From Hirudo medicinalis (lineage: Eukaryota > Annelida > Clitellata > Hirudinida > Hirudinidae), in NCBI GenBank assembly GCA_011800805.1, contig MPNW01000016.1, positions 108,435 to 172,434 of the forward strand: a DNA stretch of 64,000 nucleotides, read 5' to 3'. Shown here piece by piece: positions 33,211 through 46,435 of this stretch. The notes beneath the pieces are model-generated. The model was not told where the DNA came from. It made no database searches and saw only the letters and a program-made list of their open reading frames with translations. Numbering within the stretch: position 1 is the stretch's first letter; each line of letters opens with the position of its first letter. A program made the translations under genes and the position numbers.

Positions 33211-35335
33211 CTGATGTTTGCAGTGTGTTATATTGTTAGTTGCAGTGATATCACAATTTTAGTGAAGTTTAGATCACCTACAGTTTTCAATAAATCTGTG
33301 AGGCCAAGATTGTGGGTGCTACCTATTTAAGATTTTCTATCTTTGATTAATTATTTATGATGTGTTGATTCTTCCCATGAAAATGGGTATGGACCTCATT
33401 GCAGTCCCTAATGATTCCATTCAATTGTGGTGAAATGATGAAGTTGGGTGAAAAGATTTTTATTTTTATTCAAATATAATGTTAATCAAGTTTTGAAAAC
33501 TTGTTTGCATTTCTTTCACTCTAAAAATATAAGGACTTGACTAGTCAAGTTCAAATCTTAAGTGGTTCGTTTGGGTTATCAATTAAGCTAATCTGTTGCT
33601 GTTCTATTTTTGAAGTTGCAATCATTGCTGAATATATTTAGTTCCATGTATTAAATGTTATTCCAAGAAAATGCCGTTTAATCATACTTTTATGGTCATT
33701 TAACAATGATTGAATCGATGTTTATTACTTGTTTTACCCTGACTATTTTTTTTGCCTGCCACTGAGGTAGGGTTGAATGCAGGAAATGAATATCTAATGA
33801 TTTGTCTCCATCTCATATCCCTTTTTGAAGGATTTTAGTCTACTAAGAGAGGCTACCTTAAATCCTTTTGTAAATTTGGGGTTTGTAAGAAGATACTTAC
33901 GTGTTTTGATCGTTAGGTCGTGCAGCTTAGGAGGGGACCAATAATACCCATTTATGGACTGCCCTTAAACTCTTTAGCCTCGTTTATAGGTGTGCTTCTG
34001 GAAAGCAATGAGTCAAATGAGTGGTCTTTGAGAAGGTCACCCACTTCATCTCCCATAATCCCAGGAAATAAATTACTCAAAATCTTTTATTTAGATCACG
34101 GGTTATTTTAGCATTGATATTGACGGGCTAAGCTAATGTCGAGCGCCACTTTCGAATGGCTTCGAAGATAATACACATCAAAGTTGATAGTCCTCTGGTG
34201 CTGTAAGAAATGTTATTCTTTTGAACTCATGATCTAGCGTTGCGCTAACTGAAAGTGTGTTATAAATATTCAAATCCGACTCAAATGACACCTCATAATA
34301 AATAACAAACCTCTATTCAAAATTGCATTGAGAATTGAATTATTGTCGGATTACAAAAGAACCTTGCAGATTCTAATTATAACACCTGGCAGGCGGATGG
34401 CTTGAAGCATTTAGATCCCGTTCAAGATGTAAATACTTATGGTATTATATATCCCTTGACTTGCCGGGTTATTCATTCTCACGATTACCAGTTAGGGCAG
34501 TTCTAACCAGCTTTCTATCGTAATTGTCGGAAATAAAACATTGAATATATTTTTTAACTATCAGAACACCAGAAATCACGGCGACCTATGTAGGCTAATG
34601 TAATTGGGGGATTGAGTTTGGGTGTTTCGAGGCTTCTGTGGAGGCTGGTGAATCATTTACATTCTACTAAAACACTCCTGCGAATAAAATATTCAAAATT
34701 CTGCGAAAGTTTGCAAAATAATGTTGGGGAGATGTGTGCTATTTTTGGAGTTAGTCAATTTGGTTTGCGAAGTCAGATTTGTTTCGATTGAAAGAGAAAC
34801 CGCTTTAAAAAATACAATATTTTATTAAGCCACGTCCGCCAAATTTCCGGGGGCCGTACATAAGCATTTAAAAGCCATAACTCTTAACAGTTTATGATTT
34901 ATGTCTTTGAACTTCGCTACCATTTCGTAGAGCGGTAAGCCTGTCGTCATTAAAAGAAACTGAGCTAGTGCAAGATTCTACATGAATTAAAATGTATTAA
35001 TCTATTCATTAGCCCTGCCTGCCAATAATTAAGACCGCCATGATTATAAGTTCGTCGTTTTGTTTAGGCGCGCTGGTTAGAACCAGTTTCTGCCAGACTA
35101 CATTTCGTCGTGCAGGTTAATCATTGAAAAGAGGCTAGATATCAGAACGTCTATCTAGAGTTACGAAAGTACTTATCTGTTGACGAAGCGTTAGCTTCTA
35201 TTTTCAGAAAAGTTTGGAGGAACATTTCTTGTGGAATTTGATAGAAAATTGTACGTGTACTTTATGGAATGTGAACTTAGCCACTGAACTTGGCTTCGAT
35301 TATTAAATGTTACATCCCGACAAAGTAATTTCGTT
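33211..35335. other. Intergenic, no gene seen
   Basis: About 2.1 kb with no supported exon; the short ORFs carry no recognisable domain. A small inverted repeat (CTGGTTAGAACCAG) lies near 35073-35086. Confidence 0.5.
33289..33294 (+). terminator. Poly(A) signal AATAAA of ALDH16A1
   Basis: A canonical AATAAA lies about 80 bp after the ALDH16A1 stop codon. Confidence 0.5.
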
Positions 35336-37767
35336 ATGAATGGTTGCGCTATCCCATATACTCCTATCGCTGTTGACTTTTGGAAAACGAGGCAGTGTCC
35401 AAGGGTAAAGTTTTTCTTTCTCACGCATGCCTACGTGGATCAAACATGCGGCCTCTCTCACTCATGGTCCCTACCCATCTATTGTAGTTCTATAAGTCGA
35501 AGTATTCTACTCTCAAAGTTTTCTGTAAGTTTGTTGTTTCAGAATTTTGATATTCCGACCTAAAAAAAAAACATTGCTATTAATAATTTGGTTTTCCACT
35601 TAGTTTATTAACTTTGATAGCACATTAATTCAAAAAAGTCAAAATATTTCACAAACTCGTGTTGTAACATTTCCAGATTAGACAAGAGATTGTTCATGAG
35701 CTCGAACTTAATGTTCAACATTCAATTTTTCTATCTAACAGCGAGGAGGATTGTGTTAAAGTGACATTAGTAGATTCAAATTATTGCCCAGGATCAGTGA
35801 TGTTTTTCTTTGAAGGTTATTTTGGAAGAATCCTCTATACTGGAAATTTTAGATTCCATGACTTGATGTTTAGACAAACACCCTTGCAAGAGTTGTTAAA
35901 GAATTCTGTGGATGTCTTATATCTAGATAACACATATTGCAATTCTAAATGTGTTTTTCCAGCTAAAGAATCAGCCCTAGAAAACATTAAAGAGATAATT
36001 CATAAGCATAGCAATGGAAGGATTATAATTGCACTGAAATCATGTGGAAAAGAAGAATTGTTGATTCACTTGTCCAGACATTTTAAAGAAATGATAAAAG
36101 TAAATGAGGAAAGGTTGAAAGTTTTAGAAATTTTGAAAGAAGAACAGAATTTTACTGTGAATAATTTCATTTCATCAAAGTTTGATGTCATACCATTTTC
36201 TGATATTTTCCAGAATACAAGTTGTGATTTAAATTCAGTGGAGTCTTGTGTTTGTATAGTTCCTACAGGATTATTCACAGCTTTGGGTTATAACCCTTTT
36301 GAGAATCGGTCGAACATATTTGTTGTTCCATACTCTAATCACAGTTCTTACAATGAACTCATCAAGTTTGTTTCATTAGTGCATCCCAAATCCATTGTTC
36401 CAATAAATAAGCCTGTTAGCGATCCAGTTAGTGGTGCTCTCATGGACAGAACCAACGTTGATTGTTTCCAGGAGTTTCTTGATAAAAGTCCAATGCAACA
36501 TTATCATATTCCACAATCAGTCTTAAAAGTCATGAACCAATCCTCTATCCCAAAAAGTAAACGATTGTCTAAAGGTGTCTTAAAGAAAGCCAGAAAAAGA
36601 AGTGAGCCTATCTATGTTGGATGTCACGACCCAGGTAGCAACATCAAAGAAATGCAAAATTACAAAATGAGGAGAGAATCTACGCCTAAAAACGTGATGG
36701 CATCAACTTTCAACAGAACTGAGACGCTTCCCAGATCTGAGGTGAATAACAGTAATCCATTACGTCGAATTAGCCTAGGAGTTACTCAGCCAGTAAACGC
36801 CCTCAAAAGGTGTAAATCTCTGGACTCCTTTGCATCTGTTCAAGATTGCGGTTCGGCACATCAAAGCGCCAATCCTGCTAATTTGATTGATTTGAGCACG
36901 ATCCAAAGCTCAATAATTTCTAACATCAATTTTTATCAACCATCAAATCTTGTGAGGTGTCAAAGGGCCAGATTGTGCATTCCTGAGCAGTGTAGGACAG
37001 TATGTCATTCAAAAAACTTAAACATTCTGGGGTGCTTTTGTCGAAATTATTCCCTTTACAGCAATGCGGCATCTGTTAATGGACTAATGGAAAATGATTC
37101 TCCGTTCGCTGTGAAAGTTCCTAACACTTATTACATAAATCGAGACATTCGCAGTATCTCGGATCAAGTCGAGAAAGCACCAGACAAATTAATTATGGTT
37201 GGTCGAACGGTACAATGCCCTCAAAAAAGGTCCGATTGTAATATTCTCACCAATCACAAAATGCCAGTCAAAAGCCAATCCTGTTGTTTCAATTCCTCTC
37301 ATTCAAAGACTCGAGCACATTCTGACGTGAATTCCAATGAAGAAACTTTTGAACCAGCTCCAAAAGCACTAAGTCGGTGTCAGATAAAAGTTGATGAAAT
37401 GATCAACGAGCTTCCCCCAAAAAAGAAATGGTGCAATAAGTTCAACAATTCCCAAATTAACAGCAAAGTTTCATCTGAAAACAAGTATAATCCCATTCGA
37501 AGGAGATTAGGTACAACTGCCAATCCTGTTGATGTCTACCTAAATTCTATCGCAAAGGTTTCAACCGCTTGTCATCTGAGCAACAGCAACTACAAAGGGT
37601 CGACTAACGTCGTACCACTGAGCACAATCACTGCCAGATCAGCAAAGCAAGGGAGTTGCGGAAATTCAATGCGAGTCATGTATCTTAATTCTCAGAACAG
37701 TTTAAATTCGCCTCAGAGTCTGCGTCAGCCAATTTCTCCTATTGATCTATCCATTTCAAAAGCTTGA
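35336..37767 (+). CDS. DCLRE1B: SNM1B/Apollo-like metallo-beta-lactamase protein, active site degenerate
   Basis: SNM1B/Apollo is a 5' exonuclease for telomere-end and crosslink repair. Two exons (35336-35524 and 35677-37767, phase 0) give 759 aa. The N-terminus MNGCAIPYTPIAVDFW and the segments CPGSVMFFFEGYFGRILYTG, VLYLDNTYCN and VVPYSNHSSYNEL align with Apollo without gaps around the active site. Metal ligands are largely lost. The HxHxDH box reads H31-A-Y33-V-D35-Q36, the third-motif His is Tyr99 (SNYCPG), the fourth-motif Asp is Asn120 (GNFR), and the beta-CASP motif keeps His285 but has Asn284 (YSNHSSY). Asp14 is kept. Residues about 310-759 form a long Ser/Asn-rich tail with no domain I recognise, longer than the vertebrate tail. 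The frame is open throughout, so this reads as a pseudo-enzyme rather than a pseudogene; the symbol denotes family, not proven orthology. Confidence 0.85.
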
Positions 37768-37883
37768 TTTTGTTATGCTGTTGTCTGCACGTTTATAACT
37801 TTGGAATTTTTTTTATAGGAATTTTAAAAATTGTTCTTAGAATGTGGCGGTCATTGTGTCGAGTTTCAGTCGCCTTAGGGACG

Positions 37884-38204
37884 AGTGTGAAATCTGCTTT
37901 AATTGAATAAATCGAAAAATAAAAAAACAGATTAAAAATCAAATTAAATATATAACAATGCAAGAAATATCTTGAAAGATTTACAACAGATAAAAAAAAG
38001 TAGTTATAAAACAGATGTATTTGATAATTATATCTAAATAAGTTAATATATTATAATTAAATGTTTATCGCGATATATAATGTCGAAACCTAAATTTAAA
38101 ATTGAGCACAACAATGTTACGAAATGAAGATTATGTATTTAAAATTAATTCAAAATTAACTTTTAAAGTATGTACAATTTGTACTGTCAGCAACTTTAGA
38201 ATGC
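37884..38204 (+). repeat. Diverged direct repeat, copy 1
   Basis: About 320 bp beginning AGTGTGAAATCTG and ending near TACTGTCAGCAACTTTAGAATGC. It matches, with many substitutions and small indels, the segment at 38551-38844. The shared order of short blocks (AATCGAAAAAT, TTGATAATTATA, GTGTTTATCGC or its variant, TACTGTC) shows homology. Confidence 0.75.
37906..37911 (+). terminator. Poly(A) signal AATAAA after the Apollo-like gene
   Basis: AATAAA lies about 140 bp past the stop codon, inside the first copy of the diverged direct repeat. Confidence 0.4.
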
Positions 38205-38550
38205 GTTTAAAATTAATTTCGAATATTTAGATGACAATTATAAAAATAGCGTAAAAAGCAATTAAAATTCAGCCGATAAAGCTACAGCAATGAAAATTAT
38301 TTTTTAAAAAAATCACGAATTAATGCTAGCACGTAGAACATAGTTTCGTAGCATGCAGAAATTTAGTTAAAATTTTTTATCGAAAATGTCATCTGCCGTG
38401 AAAATTCACGATAAATAACAACGTTATTAGGCTATCTGCCGTTTTACAAAACTATTACTATTATGAAACATAGTTAAAATATTGCATACATTAAAACAAA
38501 ACACTATTTTCCACATATATTTCAACTTTTATGCTATTTTGATGATGATG

Positions 38551-38844
38551 AGTGTGAAATCTGTTCTAATTGAACAAATCGAAAAATTCAGAAAAATTAG
38601 ATTAAAAGCCAACCATTAGAGATTCAAATGCATGCAATATCTTGCGAGATTTGTGACAAAGATAGTTATTTGATAATTATACTTAATATATTATAACTTA
38701 AGTGTTTATCGCAATTTTTAATATAAAAACCGACAATTGAAATTGAGCAGAGGAATTGTAATACAACGATTACATATTTAAAAACGCCTCAAAATTACTT
38801 TTTAAAACATGTATAATTGTTTACTGTCGGCAATTTTAGGATGC
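38551..38844 (+). repeat. Diverged direct repeat, copy 2
   Basis: Second copy of the repeat at 37884-38204, in the same orientation and offset by about 640-667 bp. Around it the motif GTGAA(A/T)(A/T)TTCAC-like AATTTTCACGG recurs (38397-38410, about 38868 and about 38907). Confidence 0.75.
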
Positions 38845-39790
38845 AGAAGTTATCTTTTCCACACTTGAATTTTCACGGCAGGTAGCCAAAAGCTCTCGTT
38901 ATTGCACATGAATTTTCACGGAAGATAACACCAACCAATTTTTATATCTAAGATTTTATTTTTATTAACATTTTATAATAGTAATATAATTTAATGCTGT
39001 AAAATATTTGCAGTATTTCACAATATTTGTGAAGTACTTCCAATGTTGTTCCAAGTTGTATCTTTAATGGATTAATTTTAGTCGAATTTTCGGCATTTTT
39101 TATTTAAATATGCAAAAATCATTTTCGGTGCGTTTAATTGTATTAAGACTTATTAATTGTATTAATTAATATTTTTAAAGATAATTGTTTATACAGCTCA
39201 ATCACATAATCTCATCATGTCCCTGTTTTGACCGACGAAAATTTGGTTTTTATTTTAAGAATAAGGATTGAAGCAAAATCTGAAATTATTACAGCTAATG
39301 TTTTACTTGCTAACGGTTGCTATTAACGGTTGATTTTGAATCTAGTTATGTTTTTTTTTTTAATATATCGATGTGTTCAATTGATTCAGATTCCACACCC
39401 GTGGCTTCGGTTTCTTTTCCATTCGATCGATAATGTCTAAATTAGCATTAGTATATGCATCCCGCATCCAGATGTAGATCGCTCCCCGCTGATCCAAGGT
39501 TTGCTACTTTAGTTTCGCGGTTTCAGAGATGCGGTTAAGTAGCTTCAAGGCATGGCACTTTACGTCCGAGGAATACTTATATCATTACTCTGGGGTAACC
39601 GATAGCGACCAGCTCTTCCCCAGCTGTCGACGCATTTCAATTTCACTCCTCGACCTACGTAAAATCATATAGAATTTTAAGGCAACCAGGTGACAACTCA
39701 GCAGCGACTTCAATTCTTGATGCCCAAATTGAATTCGACTTAGGACAGTCTGAACATCAAAAAACCATGCATTTGTGGAACTTTTAACGT

Positions 39791-42730
39791 TTAAATATTG
39801 AAGAGAATTTCATCCTTTCGTTTCTTTTGAACAACTGTTCCAGGCTTGTGCTGAGCATCAGGATGGTTGGCCAATTCTGGGGGACAAACTGAATTAGAAC
39901 TCTCCACAAGTACCTGCTTAAGGTCATAGAATACGGCATTATCATCCTTAGTGATAAAGGATATGGCCGCTCCGTGCTTTCCCGCACGGCCTGTTCTTCC
40001 AATGCGATGTGTATAATCTGAAAATTGTCATTTCGGTAATTCTGCTTTGCAATCAAATTGTTATAAAGATTAATAGAAAAATATGAAAACCCTCATCAAA
40101 CCTTCAATATTTTTAGCCATATCATAATTGATAACCAGGGAAACATCCTTGATGTCTATACCACGACCAGCGACATCTGTAGCCACCAGAATGTCTTTGT
40201 CACCAGATTTAAGACTTGCCAAAGCAAATTCTCTTTGTTCCTGTCCTTTGCCACCATGAAGGGTTGTTGCCTTAAACTGAAATAATTCAAATGAGATTAT
40301 TTCATCATAAAATTACCAGATTCATGCTAAAATGAAACTTACTCCCATCTTTTCAAGTGATTTTGCTAGAACATCAGCACCCTTCTTCTGATTGACAAAT
40401 ATTATTAAAGGTGGCTCAATACCTTCATTCAAAATGTTCATCAGTTTTTTCCTGAAATTAGTAATTAACTCTTGTCAACCAAAGAGCAATTATATAATAT
40501 ATTAGTATGTCATAGATATCAATGCTAAGAGAAAGGCTAGATTTGAAAGAGTTATTAGAAGCAATACTGACTTCTTATCATTTTCTGATAACATGTATAC
40601 AATTTGCTCCACTCTATCGATGGGTTTACCAATGGAACCAATGTAGACAGTTGCAGGCCTTCTGAGATAACTTCTTGCCAATCTTTCAACAGCTGGAGGC
40701 ATAGTTGCAGTGAACATGACTGTTTGTCTGAATTTATCCTTTGTGTGGAAGTTAGCCTTTAACACCTTTTCATCCTCAGCCTCCTCAGAGTCTGGCTTTT
40801 GGTTAGAAACTGGTAGATACTTCAATATGCTTTGAACGTCCGCTTCAAAACCCATGTTGATCATTTTATCAGCCTTCAAATTGGGAACACTATTAGTTTC
40901 CAATATATTTAGAACAATTGTAATAAAATTTAGAATCTCTAGTAAAGCAAAACTAACCTCATCAAGAACAACATATGTGCATCTTTGGAGAACAAGGTAT
41001 TTATTCTCCAGGACATCAAGCAGACGACCAGGTGTTGCAATCACTATCTCACATCCCTGTCTCAATTTGAAACCCTGTTCTTCCCTTGATATGCCACCAA
41101 TGACAGCCACAGTTCTAACACCGAGGGGTCCTCCAAATTTAACGGTTTCTTCTTCAATTTGCTGAGCCAACTCTCGAGTTGGTGCCAAAATAACAGCATA
41201 TGGCCCACAATCGACATCCTCAAACCTTTCAATTCTTGGTAGAGTTTGAATCCATGAAAGAAGAGGTATGAGAAAAGCTGCAGTTTTACCACTACCAGTC
41301 TCAGCCACACCGATTATGTCACGGTTCTGGAGGCCAATTGGAATGGCCTGTCTCTGAATTGGAGTTGGCTCCTTATATCCTATCTTCTTTATTATCTCCA
41401 TCAGATCTTCAGATAAGCCAGCTTCTTCCCAATTCCTCAGTGCATTTGGAATTCTTCCTCCCTTGGTTTGGATGTTGTAATCTTCTTTGAAGATTCTCCA
41501 ATCCCTTTCAGTCATTTCAGAAACACTCTTTTCCGACCAATGTCTATCATCCCATTTCTGCTTGGCTTCTTTGGTTGCAACTTTCTTCAGTCTGATGTTC
41601 TCTTGCTCCTTTTCAGTATCAGTTCTCCTCTTCTCCATGAGATCAGAATAAAATTTTGACTGTTCCTTCTTTTGTTGCTTGATGTCAATGCCAGCAAAGT
41701 GACCTCTTCCAAAAAAATGCATGGCATGTTTGCTTTTGTAGAGAGGATTGTATTCTACACTAGTGTCCTCAGAGGCATTCCAATCAAACACAAACTTTCT
41801 ATCACTCAGTCTTTTGGCTCGCTTTTTTTGCTTCATTGCTCCAAGATACCTCTCCCTTATAGCCTCAAGCTCCTTTTCCCTTTCCTTCATTTCCACAAGT
41901 TTCTCCTTGTCACATGAGCCTTCCTCTCCAAATGCCTCTTTTTCTTTTTCCCATCTCTCTCTTCTTTCTCTTTCATAGCTGTCCATGTTGGCAGATTCCT
42001 TGGCTAACATTAAGTAGCTTGTATGTTTCTTTCTCTCCTCTTCAAGCCTCTTTTTCCTCTGTTCTGCCTCCGCTTGTCTTGCCTTAATGGCTTCTGCAAC
42101 TCTCTCTTCCTTTGTACGAAACTTTGGTTTGCTTTCAGCTTCTTCCTTAGCTTTTTTCTGGGCCAATATCTCTTCAAGAGACAAAGGAACTCTCTTCTTT
42201 GGAACCACTTCTTCAGACTGTACATCATCTACTGTAACATCTTGTGTTTTCTCAGAAGACTTCGATCTTGACCTGGATGCATTTCTTCTTGGGGAATGCT
42301 CAGCACTGTCCCTCCTACTTCTTCGAGGCAACTCAGCTTCTCTAGATTTCTTATTATCAAGTGATCTAGACCTTGAACGTCTCCTTATTCTGTCTCGACT
42401 TCTTTCTCGGCTTCTTCTTTCTCTATCTTGATATCTCTTATATTCTGGCGTTCTGGACCTATGTCTTTTAGGGGATCTTTCCCTACTTCTTTCTCTGCTC
42501 CTTTTCAGACCTCTATCGCGATGCTTATCTGTTTTGTAATCAGATTTGCGGTTCGGAGATCTTGACCTACGTCTTTTTTCATCTTTATTCGATTTGGAAG
42601 GACTTTTGGATCGAGACCTCGAATCTTTTATATCGCAGTCAACCACCATTTGTAATCCTTCAAATCCTTGATTAATTTTGATTTTTGTATCCAAATCGAC
42701 GAGGGTCCCAGGCGACCCGACTTTATGCAT
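39791..42730 (-). CDS. DDX23: DDX23/PRP28 spliceosomal DEAD-box helicase
   Basis: PRP28/DDX23 is a U5 snRNP-associated RNA helicase that releases U1 from the 5' splice site so that U6 can pair there. The minus-strand exons are 42730-40958, 40873-40572, 40451-40343, 40276-40102 and 40017-39791, totalling 2586 nt (861 aa; vertebrate protein about 820). The first 160 residues are an Arg/Ser-rich domain, followed by a charged helical region ([20 protein letters not shown]). The helicase core shows every motif: [25 protein letters not shown] (split by intron 1 as DE|AD), [23 protein letters not shown] and [13 protein letters not shown]42730 opens [14 protein letters not shown]; no earlier in-frame start was needed. 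The protein is intact and should be nuclear. Confidence 0.95.
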
Positions 42731-42918
42731 TTAATTAAAAACAAATTTGTAAACAAGACAGCTAATACATTAAAATTTACTTTGGAGAAAATCATTTATA
42801 CTTTTAATAATATAAGTAGTTTTAAGATATACCATTTCAACATTGTAACAACTTCATGGTTTTATTTTCCTGATGAGGCTGAGGTCTTATCGTATTTCTC
42901 AGCCTCTGGTTGTAGGCA

Positions 42919-42966
42919 TTGCCCTGGTTTTGAAGCTACTTATTATTCGTGAGGGGAGGAGCTATG
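42919..42966 (+). repeat. Inverted repeat, left arm
   Basis: About 47 bp starting TTGCCCTGGTTTTGAAGCTA and ending near GGGAGGAGCTATG. It is the reverse complement, with about three differences, of 44129-44176. Confidence 0.85.
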
Positions 42967-44128
42967 TCTAGTCACAAAAGGTGATGTGCTGTAATTTTTT
43001 ATTTCGTATTTTTAATGTAATTTAATGCAATTTAATAATCTAGTAAATTCAGGTTTAATTATTTAATTAAATTATGTAATTAGGATGTGCGTACTGAAGT
43101 AACTAGAGTAAGGGTCTCACATGTCTCAAACCATTATTAATTCCTGTAATTGACGGGTACGGACAGACTTAGTTAAGCGTTCTGATGTCAGGAAAAGACC
43201 TCATCATTTTAACGAAACATTGAAATCTTTAGTAATACACTCTGCCAGTCGGAGACAAAGGTTTGTAACGTGCTCTAGTGGTCTGAGAATTCCAAAGTGA
43301 AAGCATTTTTGGAGACGATCCATATTTTTCGAACACATTGGTATGAATCGAGAAACACAAAGTGACATTTCTGGATGTAATTCCCTTAGTTCGTAATAAC
43401 CGTAGGTGACATCATTCGATTGATTTAATTAATGTGATGAGGTGCCAACAAAACTCCAACATATCTGTACTACTCCCAGTATAAATAGCTGCTATAAAAT
43501 GTTGACATCAGCAATTAACGACATGGTAGAATTTCAGGCCTTTGCTGGAAGATTGAAAGCATTTAGCCAGGGTTGATAACAATCTAATACTTTATATAAG
43601 TATTGCCAATACATTTAAAACAAGTTATCCAATAAATTGGTTATAATAATATTATATATTAATATAAATTACCAATATTAGTTTCAAAAAGTATTGGTAA
43701 TTTCTAGCAATTTTTTTCCTATGCATTTTTGAAGTATAACTGAAACAATAATCAATAGCAGCAAAACTTCAGAAATACGATTTCCTTCTCAGCCTTGGAG
43801 ATAAGGAAAAAAAAAGCTCCCTCATGTTCTGGAGGAGTACTTGAAGGCTGGTGAAAATTTTTATTGAAAAGCAATATGAAAAATTACTTGAAACAATGAT
43901 ATATGCAAACATATGAATAACATTGTTATAGACTCAAAAATAGTAACATTTCAAAATTCATATGAGCGAAGAAACATCATCATCTAATTTAGTGGTGAGA
44001 AATAGGTCAGGAAAAAGCTAATGTTCAAAAATATTCGACCAAGATTTCCTCTAATCCGAAAATAAGCCTATAAGGACATTTATTTAATCACACAACCAGC
44101 GCTCAGCTTTTCGAAATTTGTTTACAAG

Positions 44129-44176
44129 CGTAGCTCCCCACCTCACGAATAATAAGTAGCTTCAAAACCAGGGCAA
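44129..44176 (-). repeat. Inverted repeat, right arm
   Basis: Right partner of the arm at 42919-42966. The outer flanks also share a CTGAGGCTGA-like stretch (GAGGCTGAGG at about 42876; GCCTCAG at about 44187), so the homology may extend outward with gaps. About 1160 bp of non-coding sequence lies between the arms. Confidence 0.85.
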
Positions 44177-46435
44177 CGGCCTTCAGCCTCAGCGTGTCAG
44201 CCTTGTTATAGGTTAGGAAAGCTAAGTAACCATGAATTTTAAAAATAATTAATTTGCTATGAATTTTTCTAAAATTAAAAAATTAAAAAAAATTTGTGAT
44301 GCTTTATTCATGTTCTGGAAGTCGTATTGCTAATAAGCGAAAATAACAAACTACATCCTTGAGTGTCCGTCTCAAGTGGAACAAATAATAGCAAATCATA
44401 CTTGTTATATCAGAGTGTTTTGAAAGTCGCACTAGAATTACTTAACTGGACTGAAATTATTCCAATCTTTAATATAATTCGACTTAATTATTCTATTACA
44501 ACCATCTCTGAATGAGGTGCCTTATAAGGTGTCACACTTCCTTGACAACTTGGCGTGAAAAAAAAGTTTTTTTTAATAAAATCCATAAGATAAATTCTTC
44601 TTCCGATATTTTCCTGACCAGTTCTAAATCATGATCTAGAAGAATAAAAGACCTGACTAAAATTTATAATTGATTGAAACGTAATCTTAAAAAGAATATT
44701 ATTTATTATGTGGGAAATCCTTAACGGAGGCCATGAGACTATTTTTATTTAACATAATCAGTCGTAAGATGTTAATCAACGCTTTAGTTTGAGATCTTCA
44801 ATTAACGATGAAATAGGTTTGTAGATGGAAACTACAAATATGCACTCCAATATATCCAAAAAAATATCCAAGCTTCGATGCAGTGCCTTGACTTTTTTTC
44901 GAAAGTTCCTGCGAAGATCCAATTTGACCAGGAAGCTTGAGAGAACAAATTATTTTATTTTAATACATATATTAAAAATATTGTTAAAGAGCACATTAAA
45001 TTTTACCTATAGTAACGTAAAAAGTTAATTCCAGGAATATTTGCTCAGCTTGAACCCAAAGTCTTGCGCGTGGTTAACACTTGATGCAACTGGTGATGTT
45101 AAAACAAGGAATAAACACGTGTTGAGCAACCTTTAAAATTATTCCAATCTTGTTTTAAAATTCAAAATTAGCTTGTAATTCACATATTATTAGTAAAGTA
45201 ATATTAAACTATGTGCCAAACTTGTTGCTGCATATTACATCTTCATAAGCTACATTTTCTTAGCCACTTCGGAATAATCTAGGAAATTATAATACAGATG
45301 ACTTCAATGTCCTTCGAAACTCGATGCGACGATAAGCACATCTTTATGAAGCTTATTACTTTCTTTAACACAAACAAAATCTAGAATATTTCGGCCTTTG
45401 TCCCTTTGCTAAAGGTCAAAAATCAGCATTTAAAGAGATTTAAATATTTCTGATCCACGTTGTGCGTCGAACGTTTTTTGTAAAAATTCCACGAGATAAT
45501 CTGCTGCGGCTGTATTGCTATTTATAAAAGGCTTCCTTTGTGATGGAGGCAATAATACAAATGCTTTTACAGTTAAGGTAAACTTTAATCAAGTATCAAA
45601 ATTATTGTGCTTTTAAATGTTAATCCCGCTTCCGATTCTATGGTATAAGAGTATTAGGCTAAATTCGTATGTGAAATAACAGAAAACTGTAGAAAACGTG
45701 AAAGGAAGAAGAGTGCAAGAGCGTTTGCACGATCACCGAAGAGCTTCGTGCTGTCCTCAGTTGCTTTCTTGCAGCGACCTGCCTTGAGGAGCCTTGGTGG
45801 TTGATTACATCGCCATCGTTTCGAATTTTACAAGTTTTACGACGAAGTTTATTCAAACTCTTCAATATCAAATTTACTGCTATTGCTCAACATCTAACTT
45901 TCAGTGAAAGGTTAGTTAGCCTTACGTGACATTGCGTGCTTCGGTCTCATTGATTGAAACGCACAGACGTTCTGATGAGTCAGTCTAAAGACTCGGTCTC
46001 GTCGGTGGCTGTCGGTGGCAGTGACATTTCATTCGTTCGTATTTGTTGTCGATAACTGGAGACATTTCAAATTCAATGGATGCGCGAATAGTAGTATGAA
46101 CAAATTTCTGTTCTCGGGAGTTGATATTCTTTTTTTTTTGTTGCTGTTAATAATGTACCTCTAACAATTTGTAATTTTATTTGCTGTGACAAATGATAGT
46201 GAAAGTTTTAGGAAAATCACTCAACATTTTTGCATGCAACACTCACACAATTAGCCGAACGCAATTAATTGCTGGGAATTGCTCCGTTTTATAACCTGAA
46301 TACTATCTCGTTATTCGGTTATTAGTTCTAAAGTATGCAATTCTACGTTGTTAATCATTTTATTCAATGGTTGATTTGCATTAAAATGTCCAGAATCGTC
46401 TCTAAAGATTGTCGACACTGAAAACTGCTGTTGAA

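Larger units (their letters stand above)
42731..46435. other. Gene-poor intergenic region with inverted-repeat pair
   Basis: About 3.7 kb without a supported exon. Its only notable structure is the inverted repeat described separately. The right end presumably includes the promoter and 5' UTR of the L1-family gene. Confidence 0.5.

Noticed and set aside
35336..35524. Explaining the Apollo-like active-site losses by sequencing error or a pseudogene
   Set aside because: The changes are several independent in-frame substitutions in two exons, the frame is open for 759 codons and the splice sites are intact. I therefore treat them as real, pending resequencing.
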